Shown here: positions 1 to 8,971 of the stretch, in pieces | How the letters are laid out: the number at the start of each line of letters is the position of its first letter | Position numbering within the stretch: the stretch's first letter is position 1 | Assembly: GCA_945881915.1 (NCBI GenBank) | Contig: CAMCVW010000033.1 | Coordinates: forward strand, 1-38,450 | Direction of reading: 5' to 3' | Source: Thermoflexus hugenholtzii JAD2 | Lineage (GTDB): Bacteria > Chloroflexota > Chloroflexia > Chloroflexales > Roseiflexaceae | DNA length: 38,450 nucleotides | Notes under the pieces: model-generated | What the model was told of the DNA's origin: nothing | Database searches by the model: none | What the model saw: the letters and a program-made list of their open reading frames with translations, nothing else | Position numbers and translations under genes: made by a program

Positions 1-312
1 GCTGAATCGGTAGGCGACGTTTCGCGACGGTGTATCGCAGCCTGGGATGGATTGTTGCGACGTCATCGTGGTCAACGGGTTGTGGTGGTCACGCAGGCAT
101 TACCAATCCAAATGATATTGTGTGCAGTACTCGGGACCCCACTCGCGCAGGCGTGGAGCTGGCGCATGGATAATGGTGGACTCACTTGTTTTGATCTCTA
201 TGGACAGACCTCAATCGTGCGTTGTATCAATGCAACGGTCAGTCTCCAACGCGCAGATATCGATGCTGCGAACGGGTCACTTCCTCCCAATCCCGAAGCG
301 AGTTTTACATGA
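1..312 (+). CDS. Histidine phosphatase (phosphoglycerate mutase-like) family protein, C-terminal part
   Basis: The reading frame is open from the first base of the window, so the gene starts upstream; only about 103 C-terminal residues are seen. The order AESVGDV, then a helix, a beta strand RVVVVT, then PIQMILCAVLGTP and a short tail with NGGLTCFDLYG is the ending of the histidine phosphatase superfamily, which hydrolyses phosphomonoesters using two catalytic histidines. In the family the strand is followed by S/T-H-G carrying the second catalytic His; here the codons read T-Q-A (positions 106-114), so the His is replaced by Gln. The stop codon overlaps the next start as ATGA. The N-terminal RHG motif is outside the window. 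The family call is good; activity is doubtful. Confidence 0.75.
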   Translation, partial: AESVGDVSRRCIAAWDGLLRRHRGQRVVVVTQALPIQMILCAVLGTPLAQAWSWRMDNGGLTCFDLYGQTSIVRCINATVSLQRADIDAANGSLPPNPEASFT

Positions 313-2165
313 CACTGCGCGTATCCACGCAACGAACTATTTTGTTCATGACACTGTGCTTGGCTGCTGCGCTCTGGTTGGGCGGGGGAGTGGCTCGGTG
401 GTTTGTCGTTTTTGGCAGTCTGCTCATCGTGCCGGGTTGGTGGTTACAAGAATGGACGGCGAGTCGCGTTCCTGCATTTGTGCGTGCGTGTGTAGGGTTT
501 GCCGGTATTGCGGTCGTCTATACCTGGGCCGCTTGGCTCGACATCGCAATTTCTGTCTGGATCTGGCAAGGTCTCCTCGGTATTGGAACCCTGTTTTTGC
601 TTCGTCGCTGGTGGGCACGCAGCACCGATCGAAAGTTTTCGACCCCATCGTCTATCGGGATTATTGCAAGTGTCATTGCAATTGGAATGCTTCTGGCATC
701 ACGCGTCGCACAGATTGAAGCAATCGCCATGCCACCGTGGGTAGACGCGGTGCACCATGCGCTATTGATTCGGGTGGCGTTCGAAGCTGGGCACGCTCCC
801 TGGAGCCTCGAACCGTACCTGCCGGTGTCCGCATTGACATACCACAGTGGATTTCACAGCATCATGGCCGTGCTGATGCAATTGAGTACCATCGCGAGCC
901 GTGATGTGGCAGAGTATTTGCGTGTGAGTGGGCAAGTATGGAGTGTCTGTGCCGTTTTGGCGCTCGCAGCACTCGTGTGGCAGTGGTGGCGCTCGTGGCC
1001 GGCGTTCTATGTGTCTATCGTGGTCGTAGGGATTGTGTCGATTATGCCGGCCTACTACCTGAGTTGGGGGCGCTACACGTTGCTCGCGGGCATGACGATC
1101 CTGCCTGCGGCACTCTGGCTTATGAGTACGTTGTGGCGACCCAGAGACCAACGACCACACTGGCTGTGGCTAGCGACAATCATGGCGGCGTTGGCATTGA
1201 CGCACATGGTTGTGTTTGTGCTGGCACTGCTCTGGGGGTGTGCGCTGGTGCTCATTCATGGCTTCCCTGGGCGCACGGTGCTCAAACCGATTGGTGTTGC
1301 GCTCCTGCTGACTATCCCCTGGTGGGTGTTTGTGGGGGGGCATGCACAGGCAGGTGCCGGTGCGTCTGCGATGCATGTGGTCGGGAATGTGAGCCATAAC
1401 GGGGTCGTTTGGGGGCTGGTGTGGGCATTGAATAATCGTTGGCTGGTGCCCGCGTTGGTTTTTGCATTGGGATTGACCATCAAACTCCGTTCACGGATTG
1501 GCCTGGCACTCTTGTTTTGGGTTGTTTTGACGGTATTGATGGCAAATCCACCGCTCATCGGGTTGCCGTATGTGTCTTTTTTTACGAACGAAACGGTCAC
1601 CACCGCATTGTACGTCCCCATCGGGTTGAGCATCGGGTGGGCGTTGATGGTCTGTGCGCGTCGATTGCCTGAATGGGTCATCGTCGTCTGTGCGTTGGCA
1701 ATTGGTGGAGGAACGTACCCGGGCATCGCAACCGTCGTCCGCGAAAATACCATCATTGCCACTGCAGACGATCGTGCTGCACTCCAATGGGCAGTGGACA
1801 ACCTGCCCGCAGATGCCACGGTGATGACCAATACTGCTGGCTGGATGTGGGGCGTTGATCGCGGCGGCGATGGTGGTTGGTGGTTATTGCCGATTGCGGG
1901 GATAACCGTGACAACGCCGCCTGTTTTGTATACCTACGCAGCGCCTGCCGCTGTCGCGGGGATTGCTGCGACCACCGCAGACCTCCGTACTGCGGATGGG
2001 TCCCTCGGGTATGTCGAGCAATTTGTCGCTGCGCATCGCGAAGTGACGTATATCTATGCGAGTGAGCGAGGAACCGCTGCCAAACCGTCGGTGCTCGATA
2101 CGTCGGCTCAATTTGCATTGCGTTTTCGCAGTGGCGATGTGGCAATCTATGCGGTGATTTGGTGA
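309..2165 (+). CDS. Multi-pass membrane protein, GT-C glycosyltransferase-like
   Basis: A 618-residue integral membrane protein with roughly ten or more hydrophobic helices. The start is the ATG that overlaps the preceding stop (ATGA), giving MTLRVSTQRT; an upstream ATG at 222 would overlap the phosphatase gene heavily. An early extracytoplasmic loop holds PWVDAVHHALLIRVAFEAG followed by TYHSGFHSI, the arrangement of an acidic residue with His pairs seen in polyprenyl-phosphate-dependent GT-C enzymes. The C-terminal part (about residue 470 on) is soluble, with DDRAALQWAVDNLPADA and a GGDGGWWLLPIAG stretch that I associate with GT-C-like proteins. Its probable role is sugar transfer to or from a lipid carrier at the outer face of the membrane; substrate unknown. 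It is translationally coupled to both neighbours. Confidence 0.65.
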   Translation: MTLRVSTQRTILFMTLCLAAALWLGGGVARWFVVFGSLLIVPGWWLQEWTASRVPAFVRACVGFAGIAVVYTWAAWLDIAISVWIWQGLLGIGTLFLLRRWWARSTDRKFSTPSSIGIIASVIAIGMLLASRVAQIEAIAMPPWVDAVHHALLIRVAFEAGHAPWSLEPYLPVSALTYHSGFHSIMAVLMQLSTIASRDVAEYLRVSGQVWSVCAVLALAALVWQWWRSWPAFYVSIVVVGIVSIMPAYYLSWGRYTLLAGMTILPAALWLMSTLWRPRDQRPHWLWLATIMAALALTHMVVFVLALLWGCALVLIHGFPGRTVLKPIGVALLLTIPWWVFVGGHAQAGAGASAMHVVGNVSHNGVVWGLVWALNNRWLVPALVFALGLTIKLRSRIGLALLFWVVLTVLMANPPLIGLPYVSFFTNETVTTALYVPIGLSIGWALMVCARRLPEWVIVVCALAIGGGTYPGIATVVRENTIIATADDRAALQWAVDNLPADATVMTNTAGWMWGVDRGGDGGWWLLPIAGITVTTPPVLYTYAAPAAVAGIAATTADLRTADGSLGYVEQFVAAHREVTYIYASERGTAAKPSVLDTSAQFALRFRSGDVAIYAVIW

Positions 2166-2170
2166 ATGCC

Positions 2171-3394
2171 ATGCTGAGTGAGCGTGAACAACAAATTTTG
2201 CTGTTGGTCGCTGAGGGCCTGAGTAATCGGCAGATAGCGGGCCAGTTGGATATCAGCGAAAACACGGTGAAAGTCCATGTCCGCAATATTTTCGCAAAAA
2301 TCAACGTCTCTTCACGGACCGAAGCGAGTCTCTATGCAGTCCGGCAGGGTTTCATCTCGGTACTACCGCTGCCCACAGAAGCGGCGAGCGATGTTCCTGA
2401 GATAGAGGAATTTTTGCCGACGCAGAGAGGGGAGCAGACACCAGACCCGCCGCAACCGAACATGCCGCTGCAGCCTACACGCCGCAGTCTGCGATGGGAC
2501 GTAGTCTTCGTCGCTGGTGCGGTAATCGCTGTTACCGTTGGATACAGCTTTTGGCGCACGCAGCAAATCATCCCCGTCCCTACTGTGGTCACTCCCAACG
2601 TGAGTCGCTGGGAGGCATTGCCTGCGCTCCCCGAACCGCGCGCGCAGGTCGTCATCGCGGTTGCCGATGGTGAGCTCTATGCCATGGGTGGTGGGGAGAC
2701 TGTCGCACAACAGCATCGGGTCGACCGCTATGATCGCAGCACGCAACGCTGGGTAGCAGCAGGGGAATTACCCTTTGCACTGCCACGTGGGTATGCGTGG
2801 TCTGACGGTAGCGGAGTCTGGCTGACTCGTGCGCAAGCCGGCGCAGATGTGCGGCATTGGGATGGCGTGCAGTGGACGAGCGTGACAAACCTGCCCCAGG
2901 ATGTGAATCCTGCGCAGATTGTCCGTTGGCAAGGGCAGTGTGTGGTCCTTGGTATCACCGGCGCGGGAGTCACCGTGAGGGTCTTTGCAGATTCCTGGCA
3001 ACCACTCGCTACGCTCCCGGGAGGCGTATCCCCCGTCACGCTTGTCGTCAATGCAGACCGATTGATGGCAGTATCTGCCGCTGGGGAGGTCTACGAATAT
3101 CGCACGCCGAGCCGTGAATGGCAGATGGATGGGAGTCTGGGGAATCGATGGGATGGGTCGGTTGCAGCGAGTGTCCTTGGAGCAGTATTGGTGGTTCGGC
3201 CAGGGAGCCCAGCGACGATGCGTGCATATAGTGTGGGGCAAGGAGTCATCGGTGATGAAGTGATCCCTGCGTATGTAAAAGGTGGAGCACAATTGGTGCC
3301 ATGGCAATTGCAACTGGTCCTCAGCGACGAATCAGGAACGCATATCGCTATGTACCAAGCGCTGTACCAGAATTTTGCACCCATCGCACAATGA
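2171..3394 (+). CDS. Membrane-tethered LuxR-type regulator with kelch-like outer domain
   Basis: A 407-residue protein with three parts. Residues 1-62 are a LuxR/GerE helix-turn-helix (LSEREQQILLLVAEGLSN, then ISENTVKVHVRNIFAKI). A proline-rich linker leads to one membrane helix at about 109-128 (VVFVAGAVIAVTVGYSFW). The rest is a beta-propeller-like region with kelch-style repeats (WEALPALPEPRAQ, ELYAMGGG, RYDRSTQRWVAAGELP). The orientation would place the HTH inside and the propeller outside, as in CadC/ToxR-type regulators, although those use a different HTH. No receiver or kinase domain is present. I chose ATG 2171 because GGTGA lies five bases upstream; a GTG at 2162 overlapping the previous stop as GTGA is an alternative. 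It is co-transcribed with the membrane protein before it, which may be its partner or target. Confidence 0.8.
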   Translation: MLSEREQQILLLVAEGLSNRQIAGQLDISENTVKVHVRNIFAKINVSSRTEASLYAVRQGFISVLPLPTEAASDVPEIEEFLPTQRGEQTPDPPQPNMPLQPTRRSLRWDVVFVAGAVIAVTVGYSFWRTQQIIPVPTVVTPNVSRWEALPALPEPRAQVVIAVADGELYAMGGGETVAQQHRVDRYDRSTQRWVAAGELPFALPRGYAWSDGSGVWLTRAQAGADVRHWDGVQWTSVTNLPQDVNPAQIVRWQGQCVVLGITGAGVTVRVFADSWQPLATLPGGVSPVTLVVNADRLMAVSAAGEVYEYRTPSREWQMDGSLGNRWDGSVAASVLGAVLVVRPGSPATMRAYSVGQGVIGDEVIPAYVKGGAQLVPWQLQLVLSDESGTHIAMYQALYQNFAPIAQ

Positions 3395-3410
3395 GATTTT
3401 ACGAACAAAA

Positions 3411-3450
3411 AACCACCCCTCCTGCTATGCAGGAGGGGTGGTTCTGTCTT
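3411..3450. terminator. Bidirectional intrinsic terminator
   Basis: A perfect 15-bp stem (AACCACCCCTCCTGC at 3411-3425 pairing with 3429-3443) closes a three-base loop. It is followed by CTGTCTTTATT on the plus strand and by a T-rich TTTTTTGTTCG on the minus strand. It sits between the convergent ends of the LuxR-kelch gene and the secreted protein gene and can serve both. Confidence 0.85.
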
Positions 3451-5093
3451 TATTGCGGCGTGCCGTTATAGTCATCGCCGGTCTGCCCGAGCGTCGACAT
3501 CGACAACACGCGCACCACGACGGCCAAGGAAGATGCAGGTGCGGTACCGGCGCTGTCCAACGATTCGAACACGGCACTGCCTGCGTAGATGACATTACCT
3601 GAAACGACGGTGTAGCCGAATTCATTCAGTGAAGCCGTTGTGCCCGGACTGACCGGGGTCGCACTGGTTGGATTCAATGAAATCTTCGCACCTGCAGCGA
3701 TAATAGGTGACGTATACGTCCCAACTACTGCGCCGTTGTAGTTGTACAGTGTCATTTTGATTTTTGCAGCTGCATTCCCGATGTTTTGTACCGCAAAAAA
3801 CGTCCGTTGCCGAGATTCACTCCGGCACACTGTTGCGGTTGGTCTGGCCAAAAAGCAGCTGGTGGTATACCGAACAAACGGGGTGTACACCGTGCTTCCG
3901 CCTGTTATCACTGCGGGCGTCGCGGCCGAAATCCCTCCGCCACTGACCTTCTGGAGGCCGACAATCTTTTGGTCTGACGTGATGATTGCCGAACCGACCG
4001 CTGCAGGCGGCATCGCGTTCCCGGTTGCTGCGTTGGTGTTGCCGACACTGTTTTTGGAGGCATCACAGCCTGGAATGCTGCCCTTTGAATTGGCGGGAAT
4101 GACCAGACTCAGGGTTTTGGTTAGCTGTGCGCCGAGAGACCCGTTGGTAGCCCGGATTTGATATTTGAACGCAACATCGATGGTTGCTGCGGTGCTGCTG
4201 AGATTTTGGATGGCGTATGAAGATGATTGTTCGCCGTCACCATAATTCACACTGCACATCGCCGAGGGCAAGTAGAGTGTCAGAGCACCGTCAGCAGTGC
4301 TGCCGGGTAACCCTTCGAAGCTGTTTGCATATTTATTGACTTTGCTGAGCTCGACTGCAGTCGCTACGAGCGATCCGCTCGCGGTCGATATGACGGCTGA
4401 ACCATTGAAGCCACATCCTGACGGCACTGTCACACCTGCAGGTACAGAGCCCACCGTTATGCCATTCAGGTCGAATTGTTGCACATCACCGGCAGCAAGC
4501 GTAAGTCCTGACAAGCCTGTGGTAGAAGCTGCTGTACCATTCGGCCAGTAGAGATCAATGTTGACATCAGTTAGCGTCGAAGCACCGGCGTTTTGCACAC
4601 TAAAGCGGGTCGTCAACGCATCGGTGAAGCAACTCTTCATAACAGATGGCAATACGATTGTGGAACTCGCATCACTGCTGCGGAACCCGTTCGAAATAGG
4701 TTGTGTGCGGATGATGCTGTCATTTGCGACCTGCATCATTGTTGCAATCAGTGGTTGGTTGGATGTGACGACTGCACCGTATTTTTGGGTAGTCGACAAA
4801 TCTGCAACGGCCGAAACTGCCAACGAAGCACTCGCCATACTGGGAATGACGCGGGCAGACCCGTCGGTGTCGAGCAGTTGGTAGTTGACGGTGCATGCAG
4901 TGACGCAGGCAGGATCCGCATTGTAGAACGTCAAATTCAGATTTGCATCCTCAGCCCCGACATTCATATACGAGACGGAAGTGACATATTTGGCGTCATA
5001 GGCATTGGTCGCAGCGTGTGCAGAGCCGACGCTGGCCATCACCAAAATCAAGACGAGACCGAGTTGTACGAACGTACGGCGCATGAATTCCAT
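3450..5093 (-). CDS. Secreted protein with four Ig-like repeat modules
   Basis: A 547-residue protein with a classical signal peptide (MRRTFVQ, hydrophobic core LGLVLILVMASV, cleavage near SAHA-A). The start at 5093 is supported by AGAGG five bases upstream. The mature part consists of about four beta-rich modules of 110-125 residues (roughly 26-140, 143-265, 270-395, 400-525). Each has a F-x-V/I-Q-N-x-G-like strand (RFSVQNAG, YAIQNLS, FFAVQNIG), a long loop, and a strand pattern ending in G-x-A/V-x-I-x-S. Paired cysteines (for example CVTAC) suggest disulfides. There is no sortase motif or C-terminal membrane helix. The function is unknown; it is probably a surface or secreted structural/adhesive protein. 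It is transcribed away from the small lipoprotein gene. Confidence 0.7.
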   Translation of the reverse strand: MEFMRRTFVQLGLVLILVMASVGSAHAATNAYDAKYVTSVSYMNVGAEDANLNLTFYNADPACVTACTVNYQLLDTDGSARVIPSMASASLAVSAVADLSTTQKYGAVVTSNQPLIATMMQVANDSIIRTQPISNGFRSSDASSTIVLPSVMKSCFTDALTTRFSVQNAGASTLTDVNIDLYWPNGTAASTTGLSGLTLAAGDVQQFDLNGITVGSVPAGVTVPSGCGFNGSAVISTASGSLVATAVELSKVNKYANSFEGLPGSTADGALTLYLPSAMCSVNYGDGEQSSSYAIQNLSSTAATIDVAFKYQIRATNGSLGAQLTKTLSLVIPANSKGSIPGCDASKNSVGNTNAATGNAMPPAAVGSAIITSDQKIVGLQKVSGGGISAATPAVITGGSTVYTPFVRYTTSCFLARPTATVCRSESRQRTFFAVQNIGNAAAKIKMTLYNYNGAVVGTYTSPIIAAGAKISLNPTSATPVSPGTTASLNEFGYTVVSGNVIYAGSAVFESLDSAGTAPASSLAVVVRVLSMSTLGQTGDDYNGTPQ

Positions 5094-5179
5094 CAGAACC
5101 TCTTTCTTCTACCCCATTACCATACCAACGGGCAGAGCCGTATGCAATAATACCTTCGGGTTATAGAGAGGTTTTTTCT

Positions 5180-5605
5180 ATGTATAACAGACGCAAAATA
5201 CTCCGCATCTGCGTGCTCGGGCTTTTTTTGGTGGGTTGTAGTGCAGGGACGCCGCAGGCAGCACAAACTGGCGTGCAATCACAGGGCATGGGTCTGTTGC
5301 GCGGTCAACTCCTCAGTGAAAACAATCAACCACTGGCGAATCGGACAGTACGTCTGGCTGCGATGTACGGTGAAGGTGCGACGCAAGCATATATTTCAGA
5401 CGATTCAGGTGGTATCGGCGGCGTGACCGATGCGAGTGGGACATTTGCTATCAGCAATATTCCACCGGGGCGGTACGTCATTTTGTTGGTCATCCGTGAA
5501 GGGGTGTCGGTCGCGTTGATGCAAAAAAATGGGACGGAACGCGTGGTTGAAATCCGCGCTGATGCACTCGAAGACCTCGGTCCAGCGACTATTTCTCTGC
5601 CGTAA
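5180..5605 (+). CDS. Lipoprotein with carboxypeptidase-regulatory-like (prealbumin-like) domain
   Basis: A 141-residue protein with a lipoprotein signal: RRK followed by a hydrophobic stretch and the lipobox LVGC, lipidated Cys at residue 20. Residues about 38-135 form one beta-sandwich of the carboxypeptidase regulatory-like/transthyretin-like type: GLLRGQLLSENNQPLANRTV, then DASGTFAISNIPPGRYVILL. Such domains act as stalks or ligand-binding modules on the outer membrane-face of the cell; no catalytic residues are evident. AGAGG upstream of ATG 5180 serves as the ribosome site. The end overlaps the convergent flippase gene by 17 bases, so the two 3' ends share sequence and no terminator separates them. 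Confidence 0.75.
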   Translation: MYNRRKILRICVLGLFLVGCSAGTPQAAQTGVQSQGMGLLRGQLLSENNQPLANRTVRLAAMYGEGATQAYISDDSGGIGGVTDASGTFAISNIPPGRYVILLVIREGVSVALMQKNGTERVVEIRADALEDLGPATISLP

Positions 5606-8045
5606 CTCCCGCGGCATTGACGAGTGCCGCCTCCCAGCTGCTCCGTTGTTCATCTATCCGCACGAGTGCGGCGGTGAGCAACGGATTTTGTTGAGCCCGA
5701 GTGTCGATTGCCGATTGTACCTGCATGCTCGTGATGCTCGCAATCGGGATGTGCCAGCGTGAGAGGCCGAGGTCTTTCATCAAGGCCGCTGCTTTTGGGA
5801 GGTAGCCAATCACCACGCAGGTACCGCCATTGCTCATCCGCAGGATGGCCGCATGCATGCGTGTCGCCACCAGACAATCGACGGTCGCGTAGGCAGCTGC
5901 GAGCGCCTCGGGTGTCGCGTAGTCTGGCATGAGCTCACCGGCGGAACCAAGTCGTTGTGCAATGCGCATGCTGACGAGTCGATCGTCCCACGCCGGCTGC
6001 GCCTCGCGGCACTGGCTAAACAGCTGGATACGCCAGCCCTGGGCAGCATAGTGAAGCAGTGCCTCGACCAGTGCATCTTCGTAGCGTGCCTGTCCGCTGA
6101 ATGCTGAGTACTGCGCTCCCCAATCCAGTGCGCTGACCCCCAGGATCGGCGCTTTTTTCATATCAGGTGTACTGCTCCGCGGCAGTGACCATGCCAGATC
6201 AGGTGCGACGCGGTGTGTAATCTGCCACTCGCTCAGCAGTGCAGCACTCGTCGAATCACGCACGTAGATGGTATGCGCGCGGGTGAGGGTCCAGCGCACC
6301 AGTCGTCGTAACGGTCCACTGGAGTAGGGCCCGATCGACTGTGGCAAGAGGACGAACGGTCTTCCCCAGGCAATGGCAATCAGCAGGTCCGCCAACAGCC
6401 ACCAATCCCACAGTACAAACCGACGCCACCGCTGCGCCGTGGGTGCCTCATACAGATAGCCCCCGCCGGTGGCATAGACGATGTCTGCTTCCTGCAGGGT
6501 CAACAGTGCCTCGTACTCGTCGTTGGTCATGCCCCAATGCGGAATGGTCATCCAGCGACCCACCAACAGCGCACAGCAAAACACGAGTTGTCTGCGTAGA
6601 CGTATGTGCAATGGTGCTACCGCTCCCGTCGGACCATACACCCAGCTGTGTACCCCACGCAAGACCGTCGTGTGCGGGAATCGTCGTTGCGCAGGTTCGG
6701 GCAGGACATACAGGAGTGAAATCTGGGCCTGCGGGAAGAGACGGGTCAGCAGTGATAATTGTGCTTGGTGGATGGCTGCGTCTCCGACATTCGCGAGGCC
6801 ATGCAGATTTGTCACGACGATGCGCTTGGGTGGCCAGACCGGCGTTGCAGTCAAACGGAGCGAAAAAGCGGCAATCAGCAGATAGCCAATGCCCAAGAAC
6901 CCCTCACTCAACAGTTGCGCGTGCACCGCACCGGCGATCCCCGCAGTGCCTATCAACGAAGGCGCGGTCAGCCAGACGAGTGTCACGACCAGTACTTGGA
7001 CGACGATGCGGCGGCGAATTTGTTTTTGCATCAACAAAATCAGGATGGCATAGAAGCTCATCGCTTTGAACAGTGGGATCCATGCGAAGGCTGGGAGCAA
7101 CGCTGCACTAGGCAGAAAAGACTGACCATACAAAATGGGCAAGACCCACGGTGCACCGTACACAATGAATGCCCCCATCGCTCCCGCATACAGCAAAAAA
7201 AGCACTCCCGTGCGCAGCAGGATGTGCTTGCGGATGTTCGGCCGTACTTCTGCATTCAGATGCGGCAGTGTCGTCTGGAACAATACCGCTGGGACGATAA
7301 ACGAATACCCAACCAGACTCCAGGCACCGCGATAGATACCCACCGCAGTATTGGCCATCAAGCTGCCCACAAGAATCGTAGTGCTTTGGGTGTATATCTG
7401 CGCGCAGACATCCGAAAAAACGAACGGAATTGCGCCCGTCAGCGCACGGCTTGCATCTGCATTCCCGCGTATGCGGAATGGTTTGACTTGGTACGCCACC
7501 GTGAGACTGGTAATCCCGGCAACGGCGAGCTGGATCCACACGACCTGCTGGACATTCGACGCGAGCCCGAATACCACTGCACAGAGCAAAACAACTGGCC
7601 CGATCAGCTGGAGGATTGCCACGAGTGGATGGCGATTCTGGCCACGCAACATCTGTAGCCCCGTGCTCGACAGAGAATCAATCAGAATCACGAACATCCC
7701 ACTGAGGATCAACAGGTGGGGCAAGTTGTTCAGCCAGATGAGTGCGCTACCCAGACAGCAGATCCAGACCGCGCATTTGATCCCCATGATGCGCCGAATC
7801 GCGCCATCCAATTGCTGTGCACTGCGACTCTGGGCATCCAACATCCAGGTATCGATGCCGGCACCGAGCAGCGCAGTGGCTATCGCCAACCACGCATAGA
7901 GAAGCGAGTATTGGCCGTAGCCGGCAACGCCGAGTGTCCGCACGATGAGTACCTGCGCAACGCCTGAGAGGATTTGGCCCAACGCGGTGCCACTCAGTAC
8001 TGCGCCGACGTGTACAGACCAACGCGAATTGGTCACTGCTGCCAT
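5589..8045 (-). CDS. Fusion of Wzx-type flippase and polysaccharide pyruvyl transferase
   Basis: An 818-residue two-domain protein. Residues 1 to about 400 are a polysaccharide flippase of the MATE/Wzx type with about 12 membrane helices (TALGQILSGVAQVLIVRTLG, then GYGQYSLLYAWLAIATALLG). From about 405 to 800 follows a polysaccharide pyruvyl transferase domain like CsaB: RIVVTNLHGLANVGDAAI, ADIVYATGGGYLYE, RPFVLLPQSIGPYSSG, RAHTIYVRDSTS and VDCLVATRMHAAILRMS. The flippase would move lipid-linked glycan outwards and the second domain would add pyruvate ketals or act as a related GT-B transferase. I chose ATG 8045 (MAAVTNSRWS) because GCGAGG lies six bases upstream and because it overlaps the previous gene by only 13 bases; an ATG at 8093 would overlap it by 61. 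It is the last gene of the tatD/glycosyltransferase operon. Confidence 0.85.
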   Translation of the reverse strand: MAAVTNSRWSVHVGAVLSGTALGQILSGVAQVLIVRTLGVAGYGQYSLLYAWLAIATALLGAGIDTWMLDAQSRSAQQLDGAIRRIMGIKCAVWICCLGSALIWLNNLPHLLILSGMFVILIDSLSSTGLQMLRGQNRHPLVAILQLIGPVVLLCAVVFGLASNVQQVVWIQLAVAGITSLTVAYQVKPFRIRGNADASRALTGAIPFVFSDVCAQIYTQSTTILVGSLMANTAVGIYRGAWSLVGYSFIVPAVLFQTTLPHLNAEVRPNIRKHILLRTGVLFLLYAGAMGAFIVYGAPWVLPILYGQSFLPSAALLPAFAWIPLFKAMSFYAILILLMQKQIRRRIVVQVLVVTLVWLTAPSLIGTAGIAGAVHAQLLSEGFLGIGYLLIAAFSLRLTATPVWPPKRIVVTNLHGLANVGDAAIHQAQLSLLTRLFPQAQISLLYVLPEPAQRRFPHTTVLRGVHSWVYGPTGAVAPLHIRLRRQLVFCCALLVGRWMTIPHWGMTNDEYEALLTLQEADIVYATGGGYLYEAPTAQRWRRFVLWDWWLLADLLIAIAWGRPFVLLPQSIGPYSSGPLRRLVRWTLTRAHTIYVRDSTSAALLSEWQITHRVAPDLAWSLPRSSTPDMKKAPILGVSALDWGAQYSAFSGQARYEDALVEALLHYAAQGWRIQLFSQCREAQPAWDDRLVSMRIAQRLGSAGELMPDYATPEALAAAYATVDCLVATRMHAAILRMSNGGTCVVIGYLPKAAALMKDLGLSRWHIPIASITSMQVQSAIDTRAQQNPLLTAALVRIDEQRSSWEAALVNAAGVTAEK

Positions 8046-8971
8046 GGTGTACCTCGCCTGATGGCTGACCAACAGCCCAGCATACATCCCCAAACGAGCG
8101 CACCGAGCTCGCGGATGTACCAGCCAAATTCATGCTTCAGCTGCGGACTGGCATAAAACCCTGCAGGAATGAGTGCCGCACGCAGGCGAAGCCGGAAGGC
8201 TACTTCGTTGCGGGCGACGCGATTCCCGTACCACGCATACCAGACATGCACCGCCAGCATACCGATGGTCGCAGCGTGACCTGCACGCGCCGATGCACGC
8301 GGCGCCATCCATGCATCGTGAATCATCACGAGCCGGGGATCGTAGGCACACGAGAAGCCCTTGCAGAGCATGCGCAGCGTATATTCGACGTCTTCGCCAG
8401 ATGCGCCGATAGCGCCTGCACCGAGGAGTGGTTCAAATGAATGACCCGGAATAATCCGTACCAGCATATTGTTGCCCTGACCGAGCAATTCGAGGATTGC
8501 ACAAGGCTCTTGGGTTATAAATGATTGGGTCGATGCACGCAGTGCTTGACACACGTATCCATCTGGTCGTGATGCCCAAGTGGTGCTCCCAGCGTGGGTA
8601 TATGCGTAGTGAATGCGGGCATCGCCCCCACTGGGGAACGTCGTTCCGAACCACACCACGACATCTGGATGTTCTGCGATGAGGTTTGTTCCGACGACGA
8701 GCCAATCGTGTGCGGGGCGGCAATCGTCATCACAAAAAGCTACGGCTGCGGTCTGTGCGGTTGCAATGATGAGATTGCGCGCAATCGCTAATCCTTTGCC
8801 CGGCCGGTGAACGTATGATACGTTCGCGGCCATACGCAGGCTGCTCGGCTCATCAGACTGATCGACGACGATAATCGGTACGCTGTCCCCGCCCGAAATC
8901 GTCGCAATGTGCGTCAACCAGGCTGCCAAGTGGTGCGGGCGATTACGGGTCGCCATCCCTACGGTCAGCAT
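8033..8971 (-). CDS. Family 2 glycosyltransferase
   Basis: A 312-residue GT-A fold enzyme. MLTVGMATRNRPHHLAAWL starts the nucleotide-sugar domain, PIIVVDQSDEP is the second strand, GKGLAIARNLII follows, and AVAFCDDDCRPAHDWL contains the metal-binding DxD. GEDVEYTLRML is the acceptor-side ED motif. A hydrophobic C-terminal segment (ALVWGCMLGCWSAI) may be membrane-associated. ATG 8971 was chosen because it gives the normal GT2 N-terminus and overlaps the preceding stop by seven bases (ATGCTGA); the frame is open further upstream but that part has no domain. It should transfer a sugar from an activated donor to a growing glycan on the cytoplasmic side. Sugar specificity cannot be read from sequence. 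Confidence 0.85.
   Translation of the reverse strand: MLTVGMATRNRPHHLAAWLTHIATISGGDSVPIIVVDQSDEPSSLRMAANVSYVHRPGKGLAIARNLIIATAQTAAVAFCDDDCRPAHDWLVVGTNLIAEHPDVVVWFGTTFPSGGDARIHYAYTHAGSTTWASRPDGYVCQALRASTQSFITQEPCAILELLGQGNNMLVRIIPGHSFEPLLGAGAIGASGEDVEYTLRMLCKGFSCAYDPRLVMIHDAWMAPRASARAGHAATIGMLAVHVWYAWYGNRVARNEVAFRLRLRAALIPAGFYASPQLKHEFGWYIRELGALVWGCMLGCWSAIRRGTPWQQ

Noticed and set aside
222-308. ATG at 222 as start of the GT-C-like protein.
   Set aside because: It lies deep inside the phosphatase gene; ATG 309 gives an ATGA overlap and a hydrophobic N-terminus.
6341-7658. Plus-strand ORFs of 240-300 codons within the flippase/pyruvyl transferase gene.
   Set aside because: Low-complexity, Arg- and His-rich translations antisense to a well-supported gene.
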